NCBI GenBank assembly: GCA_037957365.1
Contig: JARHVA010001174.1
Location: 2,781,501-2,845,500 of the forward strand
Reading direction: 5' to 3'
Origin: Torreya grandis
Taxonomy: Eukaryota > Streptophyta > Pinopsida > Cupressales > Taxaceae
DNA length: 64,000 nucleotides
Below are positions 12,600 to 24,200 of this stretch, in pieces. The stretch's first letter is position 1; the number at the start of each line of letters is the position of its first letter. Position numbers and translations under genes: made by a program. The notes under the pieces are model-generated. The model saw only the letters and a list, made by a program, of their open reading frames with translations, was not told where the DNA came from and searched no databases.

Positions 12600-12853
12600 T
12601 TTTCTCTTTTCATGTACATAGTTTCCCTATCTTTTCCTCATTTTCCCTAAAGTGCTTTTATGCATGTCTGTAGTTTTTTAGCCTTATGTGTGTTTTTTTT
12701 ATCATTTGGGGTAAAATATTTATTGGTTCTTAGGTTTTTTACAAGGCTATTGCCAACTTTTCAAGCTACATCCTGACTCCATGCCCAATGGACCTTTAAG
12801 CCACCAATCTTCTCAAGCATAGTAGGCATGCTTCCCTTGTCAATCGCTAAATG
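12600..12853 (+). other. 3' untranslated part of the Ty3 element
   Basis: Short T-rich stretch between the integrase stop and the 3' LTR. No clear polypurine tract is visible next to the LTR start, presumably because of decay. Confidence 0.45.
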
Positions 12854-15202
12854 TGTTGACCAATTATGATCCTGTAGGCCAAAATTGGGCACCCGTCTTT
12901 CCTTGCAAGGGTATTTCGATCTAGGTTCTGGGAAGTTCATCCTGTAGCTGCCTTATGTAGTTTTTTCTCTGTCATGCCTTTTTCCATGAAAAAACCAAGT
13001 GTTTTCTTCTTTTCATTGCCAAGTGCTTTGGGTCTGGTAAGCAAGAGTCGACTTGGAACTCATTTTGATCTCAGATGCTTAACAGGGCAAGTAAGTTACT
13101 TTGGAAGGTTTTTTATTAGCAAAACAGACCAAGTTCAAAGGGCCAAGGGTCATTTACAAAAAGTCTGAAGGGTAGGTGCCCTTGTGGAAGGCACTTAGGT
13201 GCCAAGCAAGACCTTTTCAATTCTTCTGAAAAGTGACTTAGAGGCCAAGAAGCCCTTGCAAGAGGCAGGCAATTAGCAAAATGGACCTTTTCAAAAGCCT
13301 GAAGGGAAACTTTGGGCTCGAGGTGTCCTTACGGAGGGTAGATGGTCGAAGCAAAGGGACAAGGCAGAAAGCCTAAAAAGGACTTGCCCTTCAAAAAGGT
13401 TGATAGGCCAAAGGAGAATTCCTTTAGACTTTTTGTCTGAAGTAAATCCAAAGAGGAAAACCCAAAGAGTGAATTCTTTCAGACAAAATGTTCGAAGGAA
13501 ATCCTTCAGACATTTTTTTCGAGTAAATTTGATAGTTGAAGAAAGTTTGAAAGAATTTGAAAGATAAAAGGTCTGAAGGGTAGGTGCCCTTGCAGAGGGC
13601 ACTTAGGTGGCAAGCAAGGCCTTTTCATTTTTTATGAAGGGTCACTTTCCATTCGAAAAAACTCATTTGCAAAAAAGATGAAGGAATTGCCAAAAGAAGT
13701 GACAGGCCCACGAACATCAATTTCAAGGTGATAAGCTAGCTGTAGGAATTCAAAAGAAGGTGACAGGCCCGCAAACATCAAATTTAAGGTGGTGAGCTAA
13801 CCATTGGGAAGTAGTCAAAGAATAATTATTTTAGACAAAATGTTTGAAAGAATTTCTTCAAACATTTTGTCTGAAGGAACTCATAAGCAGAAGCTCAAAG
13901 GCTTGTCAAAGGGAGGAACTCAAGGAACGACTCAGTGACCCACCAAAGAAAGGAGCCTAGGAGAAAATTCATAAGCTTGAGAGCCCAAATTGCCAGGAAA
14001 AGGGCAAAAAATAGCAAGGAAAGAGAAAATAGAGCAGGAAACCTAGAACACGGCCATGCGCATATAAGACAAAAACTCAAAATGCTCTAGGTGGTGTAGC
14101 AATTCAAGCGCAGGGATAAACCATACCAGGGTAGGTAACACAAGACTCGTTAGTGGGAGAAATAAATGCCTTTAGGTGAAATAGTCTCCACCAAAAAACC
14201 GTTAAAGGGGTTGGTTGCAAACATTGAAGGGAGTGGCCCATGTTTTCTTGTTTTGACATTAATGAGCAATCAGTTGCATGAAGCATTCAAGAAAGCATGG
14301 CCCAATCAACATAATAGGGGATGGCCTTGTCAATTACTAAGAGAAGTAGCCCATACTCTTGCAGGCCCATACAAGGGGGGGTGGTGACTCAAGTACCTAC
14401 AACATGGCTTTCTCATAAGCATTTAAGAAGAAATGGTAACATCATGGGTGAATTCTTCGCTATAAGGGTGTTTAATACAGCATGGGTCTCAATCACTTGA
14501 CTATTCAATGATCTTTTTCTAAGTTATCTATATATTGTAACTTCTCATTTTTGAAAAGGATCTCTCAACATTGTATGGCGAAGCCCTAAAGAATTTACCT
14601 TGAATCAAAAGAAGTGTTTTACCTCCATTTGAGCTTGCACTTTTGCATATGCCTATAGTCTTATCTTATGTTCAGTCATTTCCTCTAATGCTTTCATAAG
14701 TTTTTACCAGCATATCTAGTGTATTGTGAATTCTTTTCTATAGGTCAAGAAGTGTCCAAATTGAAGTATAGGCGCAGGTGAGCAACTTTCCAACAGTGTG
14801 TCTTTAGAGCACTTCTGGTAGTTTTTTCTTCCTTATACCTCCATAAAACCCCCTGTTGAAGCATTAATGCAGTCAATTTCTCACTCGAATGAAGTGTTTG
14901 TTTGCTTCTTTTGGTGTAAAGTGTAGGTGAAAGCTGAGTAGACCAATCAGTTTTGGTGCATCACCACTTTAGCTAAGTTCTATTTTTCTTATAGTATATC
15001 ACTGTCTCTCCCACCTCCCCCCCCCCCACATTGTTAGCAACAAAAAATTTAGGGCCTTAAGGTGCATCAAGGGGAGCTAGCCCCTAATCTAGAGATGCAT
15101 TCCTCAAATTTGCCACCCATAGCAAGAGGAATGTCTCCATTGTGCCGCATGGAGGAAGGGAGCTGAGTATCCTTTCAAAGGGTATAATCCATAGCATCAA
15201 CA
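12854..15202 (+). repeat. 3' LTR of the Ty3 element
   Basis: Partner of 4133-6565, with intact TG...CA ends (TGTTGACC, ATCAACA). It carries the same internal duplication and AAGGAATTCC-centred palindromes (near 13480 and 13840-13885), a TATA-like TATATATT at 14529-14536 and a C-tract near 15015-15028 that is shorter in the 5' LTR. It is about 80 bp shorter than the 5' LTR. Confidence 0.87.
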
Positions 15203-16390
15203 ATCCTTAAATGCACTAACACATTTATGTATTTATAGACTTATTGAATTCAAATTATGTCCTATTGGCACCCAAGCCAACACATAATAGGTAAGAAAAG
15301 CTCAAAGGATTACAAACCCCTAGGGGACTCAAACTAAGGGTCAAAGGGCACACAAAAAGAAAAGAACTGGGAATGTAGTACATTCCTTGTCAGACCAAAA
15401 ATGTAGTGGTACGTTCTTGGTCAATGAGGACTATACTGCTATGGTCCTAGCAAAAACCTAGAAAACAACTGCAAAACAAGAAGAGAAAGGAAAAACTAGG
15501 AAAGAGAGAAAATAAGAGAAACAAGAAAGAACAAAGAGGAATAGAGAGAAGTATAGAGAACAACATAAATCACATAGAATCAAAAGTATCAAAATTTGAA
15601 TGAAACACAAAGAAGACACCAAAAGTTAAGAAAACACAAGAAACACACATCAATAAGAGCTTAATCTAAATTAGTGATCCATAAACATGTAAATACACTA
15701 ACACCATATCAAATAACTAGTCATGTACCAAAAATATGTGTCTATACATACATACCATTCATCATATACAATGCATGTTATTGGAGCATTTGCATAATCA
15801 TATTCAATAGGATAGATGGAGACTTATGATTGACAATGTACCCAACTCAATTTACAGTGCTTGAGATTTATTAAAATGTGGAGGCCAATATCTGATAAGG
15901 GTATCTAACTCCACCTCACATTGATATACTTATATTAGATCTATTTAGCATTATTTTGGTAGAACTCAGAATTTTGGTGGTTCAACTTGATTTTTATCAC
16001 TAAAATTTATACTCATAAATGTATGAACGATTTAACATAGACTCAAAGGCATGTGATCTCACATGGGCATTATCACATCTTAAGTTAAATAAAGGATATT
16101 GATTTCACTTTTCTAGATTTTAGCAAATTATTATTATTGGTGTACACCCATGCATGTATAGAAAAAAAAATTAATGTTCGTGGAGGATTCACATGTAAAT
16201 TGGAGTTTGCTTTAGAAGCACAAAATTGTGTATCCATACCATGCATGTTTTAATTTGATATGTATGCACACATACACACACATGAAAGTTGGGAGAAACA
16301 TAGATACTTAAAAATAGCCCTTAGGTATATATCAATCTTGAAAATGCATGATTCTAAGGTACCTATGTATTTGTCAATTATTTGTCCAAA
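15203..16390. other. Non-coding stretch right of the Ty3 insertion
   Basis: AT-rich sequence that continues the pre-insertion site from 4132. An A/G-rich run occupies about 15475-15560. Nothing coding was recognised. Confidence 0.45.
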
Positions 16391-17358
16391 TCAGGGGGCA
16401 TTTGTACAATTTGTTTATTCCCATGCCCCCCCTTCTCTCTCCTAATTTCATTGGCTGAGTACCATTATGGGGTTTTGTGTGGTCCTCGTCAAGTAGGGGG
16501 CACCCATGGTTTTTGGTCCTCTTTTTACCTTTTAATTAATTGATGTTAGTTTACATGCCAATAAGGTCCTAATTTGAACTCAAGACATATATAAATACTA
16601 GGCATCTTAGTGCATTTAAGCATCTAGAGATCTTCAGAAAAATATCTAACATTTATTGTTTGCGTTAATCTATTGAGCATCTACAAGCATTTTAAAGAAG
16701 TTGAGCATTTAGAAAGCATTAATTGTAGCATTGAAGTTTATATTAGTGACACATTGCATTGCATTTGTTTTCTTATCTATTGTGCTATTACAATTATTGG
16801 ATTGTTGTTTTTAATATTCTATACCATTGAGGGACCTCAAAAATATTTAGAAAGCTCAACTATTCTCTGGGGTAATGCAAGTCTCAAAACATACTATTTT
16901 TCTTTATTATTTTTAGATCTCGTTGCCTAGTTAGGGCAAGGAGAAGATGTGCATTTTATCGATGACCAAAGTGAAGTTTTAGAAAATTGAATGAGATTTT
17001 CGGAGCCCTAGATTTGATTAACACAATCATAAAAAAAAAGATTTCCCCTACCCAACACTTCCCTGAACCATACTCACTACGATTCTAATACCTAGAAGCA
17101 AAACTTGATAGTTTAGAGAAAGTCCTCTAATCACCATGACTTTTTCAGTATTCACGCCATCTTACCAAAAAACTTTGATTTTCATTGTGAGACTTTAACA
17201 ACTCTCTCTATATTTAAGATACATTTCAAAACCCTCATTTAATTTGATTTGTGAAAAAACAATTGTATATTACACTCATTTACATATGTTTAAACTTAAT
17301 CAAATATTTACAAAAAATTATGATGAGACAAAATATAACACACATTTAAAAAAAAATA

Positions 17359-17422
<64 letters not shown>

Positions 17423-17810
17423 CTAACTCTTAACATAATTCATTTCATTCTTGTAAAAGTTATAGCAAAGAATCCAAACAAACCCAACCAAATCATAAGT
17501 TGCCCAATGAAAAGAGTCTAATAAAAAGACAAAGGTGTTGGTGGCTTAGATGCGAACAAGAAAACTAAGACTTTACATGGGAAAGGAGCCAATAGGATAA
17601 TGGTGTGTAATAGTGGATGTACATGATTACTCGATACCTTATTTTATATATTAAATCAATAGTATATGTTTCGTTGAGTGTGGAGACCATAGGCTTTATT
17701 CTTGCAAGGGTTTATATATTCACTGAAATTGTAACTGATTTTACACTAACTTCATGTTTTCATACCATTTTTTTTTAATCTTTTAGTATAAAAACAAAAG
17801 TGTTGATGGC
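16391..17810. repeat. Right copy of the 1.3 kb direct repeat (probable LTR)
   Basis: Same orientation as 1-1305. It differs by an (AT)n expansion at 17363-17421 and by roughly 110 bp present only here (about 17535-17650). The end near 17810 matches the end of the left copy. The start may lie left of 16391, since the left copy is truncated by the window. Confidence 0.6.
17363..17421. repeat. (AT)n microsatellite
   Basis: About 29 uninterrupted AT units. The corresponding place in the left repeat copy (near 970-985) has no such run, so it expanded after the two copies separated. Confidence 0.95.
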
Positions 17811-18206
17811 ACCTATGTACAATATATTTATAACACATAAAATTTTTAAATTAATTTTTTTTAACGCATTTCAAATATTTTATTTTAAATCAATTTAAAA
17901 TAGACTTTCCTTCCACTTAAAACCTTTCTGATAAAAAAATATGGGCTAATAAAATCATAGGCTCAATATTGATGGATTTTTTTTGGTTCCGAAATGGCAT
18001 CTAAGTGGTAATGTGAACCCCCAAACTTAAAGTCCACCCAAGGGTGATAAAGAAGACCAACCATGTACAGTTTTACATATGCATGTACAGTACAGCTAGT
18101 CAAAACCAGGGAGGTTTCAGTTTTTAAAAATCTATAAACCAGGGAGGTGAACTTGTATGCTAATTTACATTTCAGTCTCTTCTCAGTCTCGACCTCGGTT
18201 TTTATG
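17811..18206. other. 3' flank of the U-box kinase gene
   Basis: AT-rich region just downstream of the minus-strand stop codon. It should hold the 3' UTR, but no canonical AATAAA was seen on the minus strand close to the stop. No other feature was recognised. Confidence 0.4.
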
Positions 18207-21200
18207 TTAAGACAGTTTGCGTTGGAGATGTGACAAAAGAAGTGCATTATTCCTTACTCTCCACTCATTAATGGCAGAACGAAGTGAATTGTTTCGAATA
18301 AGTTTTTTCTGGGGCAGCTTTGGGTTTCCCATGGGAGGTGACTTGTTCTTGTCAAGCCATGCTTTGATAGCTTTGTACTCGTAAGTAACACCATCTGCTG
18401 CAATATAAGGATCTTCCATCACTTCCTGCACCCAATTCAATCCACACAATTTTTCTAATGAGAATTCATTGCATCTAAATTTCAAAAATAAGAAAAAATG
18501 GCTCAAAATTTAGATAAAAAATTAATGCAGTTATGCAGAAAAATTTATGCAACCTGTTATTAAAAATAAAAAATAAAAATTTAAGTTTACAAAAGCTCGT
18601 AAAACGTCCATCAGACTGTGGTTAGTGGTTGCAACAGGCTTCGCCATGCAAACTACCCAGGTTCGGCCTTTAGTGGGCTTAGAGTTTTATGTGGGTGTTG
18701 GGTATGGTTTGAAACACTATACACTTCAACTAATATCGTTAACTGGTTGTTGTTCAATGATGAATTGGAATCCTTCCCACCAAGGTTCCTTTGCCACCCA
18801 GTGTTCAGCTGAAGGAAGTTTCATACCACCCACTAGGATTCTTTCCCCACCGGACGTTGCCTATGAAATAAACAGGATGAGGGTTTCCAGCATGGGACCC
18901 CTACCTAAATGTTTTGGATACTTGAAAACAAGATTCCAACATAATGGAGATTGTTTACAGAATTTAGTGCATAATTGTGAGACTTGAACTCGTCTAGGAC
19001 CGGGCACAACAGGTACACCAAACTAATTTGGACATGGCCAAATTTTGGCAAAAGACTTAGCTACTCCAAATAAGGTTTATGACCTGCAAAAGAAGGCTTT
19101 TCTTTCTCTGTATTTTAGGTGCCCAAGTCTAATGCTTGGACTTGGATAGTCTTTCTAAAACTCAGAAAGACTCAGGGTCGATCCACTTAAACTCGTTTTA
19201 AATCACTAACCACGAGGATTCAGGAGGCTTATTACCGACTTGGAGAGCCTCACAACTATGATTCACAGCTTAAGTCAAAGGGTGTCCAGTGCAGCCCATG
19301 GGGAAGTGTTTCGTAAAGCATCCAACCAATAAAAGATGTTGCAAGAGAGAGAAGCAACCTTAAGAATTGGACAAAGGAAGTAGCTGGGAGGTGCAATGCC
19401 CCTTTGCACTGTTCTGTGCTGCACGTGTGCACTGGCAACATCGTTGAATCTTTCTAGTTCTGGCAGCACAACTGTCTCCAGGTCAGGTCTGTCTCTGCGT
19501 CGCAACTCTGTACACTTGAGGGCAATCTTGGCCAAGTCCATTGCTTCCTCAAAAGGCCAATCCCCTGCAGAATCATCCAGAATTTCTTTCATGGAACCAT
19601 TCATGATGGCAGTTTCGACCGTGTTTGCGAGAGCCATTGCTGGCTTGCCTGTCAGCAATTGAAGGAGAATGATCCCTAGGGCATACAGATCTGATTTGGG
19701 ACGCAGTATTCCTGTTCGTTGGTACTCTGGATCGATGTAAAAAAATGTGCCACCAAGGATTGTGTTCCTGTACTCAGTCACAGCTGAAGATACCGTGGGA
19801 GGAACAAGCCTAGCCAGGCCTACATCACCAATTTTGCTCACAAAGTTTTGATCCAGCAAGATGTTGGCAGGCTTTAGATCACGGTGAACAATTGGCTCTG
19901 GTTTCGTGGTGTGCAGAAAAAGAAGTGCAGAGGCTATTTCTGAAGCAATTCGGAAGCGTACAAACCATGGAAGTGAAGCACTTGCACCCTTTCGGAACAA
20001 GCAATCGTCCAAACTCCCATTTGCCATGTATTCATATACTAGACATCCTCTCTCTGGGCAAGTGCCAAGCAACATCACCATGTGAGGATGATGTATATGA
20101 CTTAGAATCTCAACCTGCAAGACGGATTCAAGAACAATCACCCCAAAGTCTTGTGTACATTCTATTCTTTTATCCTTCTATAATGTCTATAGTATGTACT
20201 CTATACTATTTATGTAAATGAAAGCACTAGAAAATGACTCAGAATTCATTTCATACTTCCTGTTGAAACTCATGTCTGCCTCGCTCTGCATCTGTTTTAA
20301 GAACCTTGATAGCCACGGCAGTATGATCTAAGCTGCCCTTGTAGACAGGGCCATATCCTCCCTCACCTATTTTAACTGATTCAGAAAAAAAATCTGTTGC
20401 TGATTCAATTTCTTCTATTGAATATTTTCTATATCTTTGTTCAGCTGATTGTAAGGCATCCTGTGTTTTCTTTCTCTCATCTGAGTCTCTAATAGCCCTC
20501 AGTTCTGCATCGTTTCTCTGTTGTACCTCCTTGACAACAGATTGGCTTGCTGTTTCAGTGTCCTTCATGTCACCTTCAAAAAGTGTTTTACATTCGGCAG
20601 CAATTTCCATGGCCAAATTTTCTTTTAACTTTTCGTCTTCCACTTTCCTTGACTCTTCAATGAGCTTAGCATTTAGACTTTCAGCCTGTAACAAGCTTTA
20701 CAACAATAAAAAAACACAAATGGGAACTGCAGAGTTTCAAAATCAAAACATTTTAACTCCACACAGCATTTTCCAGAAGCAAGCTATCACATTAAAATAT
20801 TTACGAATACTTTTAACTTCAATCTTCAGCCTTTCTAGTTCAGTATCAATATCTGGCTGCATGAGGGAAACAGTTTGCCAATTTAGCTGTGGTACGAAAT
20901 TACCTTTGTTCATTTCATTCTACGATTGCACAGAAGTTCAATAGTTTCAAAAGAGTGTAAAAAGGAATGAATTCCAAAAAATCAGGCATTGTTTATTGGA
21001 GGAGTGAGTAGCTGGCTAATTTCTCACCAGGCTATTTGGAGAGGCAATTATTTTGTACTCTTTCACCACAAATAGCTCTTCAAAATCATTGCCATGCATT
21101 CCTTGTTCCCTCCCTCCATTCCCAAGGCTGTGATTGTCGCTTTTATGGTTATTTTTCATCTCTAAGTTTTGCCCACATTCCCCTGGTTCTGCATCTGAAT

Positions 21201-24200
21201 GAGGTAAGCTGAAAGATTGAAACTCTTCGCCAGTGGCATCTGAGCTTCTTGCAAAAGAAGACGTAGAGCTCTCGGAATACTTTACTGCTTCATTAGCATC
21301 TTCTATCTGTATTATAGAAGAAACCTGGGTGTTGTGCATGACAGGGCAAATATGCTGTGATGTGGAGATTTGTTCATGAACATCTAGAATGTTATCTTTC
21401 TGATCTAGAACACTGTTCGCTAAATTTGATATTCTCTGCCATGCTGTCTGATTCACACATGAAAGGGCTTGATTTCTCGGGACAAGTAGATGTTGAGAAT
21501 TAAATGCAGAAGATTCACTAGACTCTGAAGATGTCTCCTTGGTCATTTCTGAAACAAAGAGATAGTTAAGAACATCGTTGACAGACGACTCTCTGAAGTA
21601 ATTTTCCCTAAAGTACATTGACTGGTTCCATTATAGAATTTCCAGAGAAATAGAAAGTATTTAAATTATTATTGGCATACCATAAAACTACTCCCAGAAG
21701 CTTCACAATATAAGTTGCAGAGGAAGAAGCGTAGAGAATTGAGATTCTATGAACAGAGAGAAGGCCAAAAACAGTCTGGCAAACAAACAAGTCTGGCACC
21801 CGAATGAAATTAACCTTCTATACACACCATGCCATACCTCTTGATAGCGTTGTATCTTGTGAATGAAGGCTGGAATGATCCTTTGGATCATCATAGCTGT
21901 CACAATCTTGTACTGAAGAAACGTTTGAGTGCACTGAAGCAAGTTTGCCTTTTGATATAACATATACAGAACAAAACTTTGGGGCTTTTCTTGCAACATT
22001 GGCCGGAATATCATGACCTTTGAATGTCCTACACAAAACAAATCATACTAGGAACATTACATTTATAATTGGAAACATATTAGCCTCCCATTCAAAAAGC
22101 AAAGACTACATAAACTTATTATATATCCCAATCCATACGAAAACAAGAACAACCTTTATGTCCAAAATCTTGGGTTGCTTGGCAATCTATCATGGTCTAG
22201 CAGCCAAAGATAGGCTATGAGGTTGAGGCTATCCAGTGGGATAGTTCTGAATATTCCAGGAGGAACCAGTGGAAGATGTCCTCCCAAGTTGTAGAGGGAC
22301 ATAGTTGTTGTCGTGCTGAGTCTGATTCGAATATGCACTCCTCTTCTTTGGGCCACTCAATTGGGAGGGATCTATTTTGACGTACATATAAATGATCAGG
22401 TATCATACACAGAGATGTGAAGTACTATTAAGTTCGTAAAAATTATATGTTTGCCTAGTGACAAATATGCAAGGAAATCTTATGGTGATTCTTCTGATCT
22501 TAACAGTAGGCGCTTGAGAGCTTTTAAAGCAGACCTAGCAGCTGATTTTTTGGCTGGAAAATATGTATTTAGGAAAGATGCAGTTTATCGCATAGCACAA
22601 AACCTGAAATCCCACCCCACAGAATCTTTTCAGAACTCTAAAATCATCTTCAAAAGCAAAGCATGAGTTACTACAGTGGAAAACCCATTAAAATACCAGT
22701 ACTGCCACCCTAGATGCTGAAAGAAAAAAATCAGTTGGAGAAGTAAATAACAATTTAATAAGAACTATTTGACACAATCTATACCGGAAGGCCTAAAGGT
22801 GGAACACTCTAAAAACACCTTGGGAAGGTCGACGTGCAATCTTTGCATGGAAAGAAATAAAGTGCAATGAGGAACATCTACTTCTAAAAGGCCCTTTCTA
22901 GAATAGCACATGCTATACATACAGGATAACTGCAAACATCTCTCACCAACTACTATTAATAACTGAGAAAAAGACCCATGGAAATACAAAGTACAGATCC
23001 TAGATTATATGATTTTAACAAAGTGAATGCATCTGCAGGTGCAAATAATGTCTGATGGACGACATTCTAGATTTAAGTGGATGTCCAAAATATGGCAATA
23101 AAATAAAATATGTCAAACATAAATTTGAATATCTGTAAATCCCAGGTAGCAAAATTGCACAGGGTAAAACATATTTCATTGGAATTTATTCCTGAGTTAT
23201 TCTCGGCAAAAGCAGAAAAGAAATACGTAGCAGAAGAAGCATTTGCTCAATGTGTGTTAATTTCTAGCTTGATCCATGCAATGGGAGATGATATTGGCTT
23301 CTTGGGCAAGTTCGTGATAGCATACAAGATAGTTTAACACTGCACTGCAATGTAACTACTTGACAAATGAACAGAAAGAGAGCTGTCATACATTTACTGG
23401 GATATTTAACAGAGAATAAATCAAAATAATAAATCCTTGAAACAAGCAGGACGAGAGCTGTTAAGTGAGCTTTTGTAAATTACTAGATTTTCTCATTTAC
23501 CTTGTAATTGCATTACGAGATGATGATCCCATAACAAGGTTACTGATACTTGAATCCATGATATATTTCACAATTGCCTTTGGTATATTGTCATCTTCTA
23601 ACACAACAATTTCTGTCCGCACCTGGATTCCAATGACAATGAGTAAATATTACTTCCTCGGTCTGATTTGGAAAATCTGTTATCTGATAAACAAAAGCTT
23701 CTATGAAGAAATAAAATTTCAGGAAAACCTGTTTGCTTTTGCACAGCTGCTGAAAAGGTCTTAACAGGCTCTTAGTTTGTGATTCTATTTCTTGCATATA
23801 CACATTCACGGCATCAATGCATACCTGTGCAACTGGAATGAAGCTCCCTACTGCAAACCAGAAATCAATGAAACTTATAAACTGGTTCATAATGATATAA
23901 ACAAGAGACCTTAAGACCTAACTTTTCAATTTCTGTAAGAGGAAATTTCTACAACTGCACATCTTCTTACCTCATTAAAAAGAACAATAAATATTTAAAC
24001 TTTGATTTGTCCCAGAGGCAGGTATTTATGGAACATATATCAAGTTGGAAAGGACCAAAGCAGCTGAAGAGAATTTGAAATATGTTTTTATTATGAGCAC
24101 CTTTGGAAAAAAAAACTGAATTTGATGCTTTCTCATAAGCTATAGCCCATGCATAATGTCAATGATTAGGATTTTGAGAAATCATCAGATTAAGAATGTC

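Larger units (their letters stand above)
4133..15202 (+). mobile_element. Decayed Ty3-type LTR retrotransposon, Tat-like
   Basis: An 11,070 bp element with two long LTRs (4133-6565, 12854-15202) and an internal region holding, in order, gag, aspartic protease, an extra RNase H, reverse transcriptase, its own RNase H and integrase. The 3' LTR reads TGTTGACC...ATCAACA; the 5' LTR has decayed termini (TATTGACC...GTCAATA). Flanking pentamers GTCCT (4128-4132) and ATCCT (15203-15207) match at 4 of 5 bases and are the likely target duplication. In one LTR segment (about 5901-6180 against 14526-14800) I count roughly 20 differences in about 280 bases, so the insertion is old. All frames are interrupted, so it cannot be autonomous. 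No primer-binding site was recognised with confidence. The second RNase H with archaeal-type character points to the Tat group. Confidence 0.85.

Noticed and set aside
18618..18987. Overlapping plus-strand open frames of 64 and 120 codons in the last kinase intron
   Set aside because: They lie inside an intron on the opposite strand, overlap each other in different frames and show no domain or composition typical of a protein.
19396..20221. Plus-strand frames over the kinase exon
   Set aside because: They are antisense shadows of the conserved kinase coding sequence.
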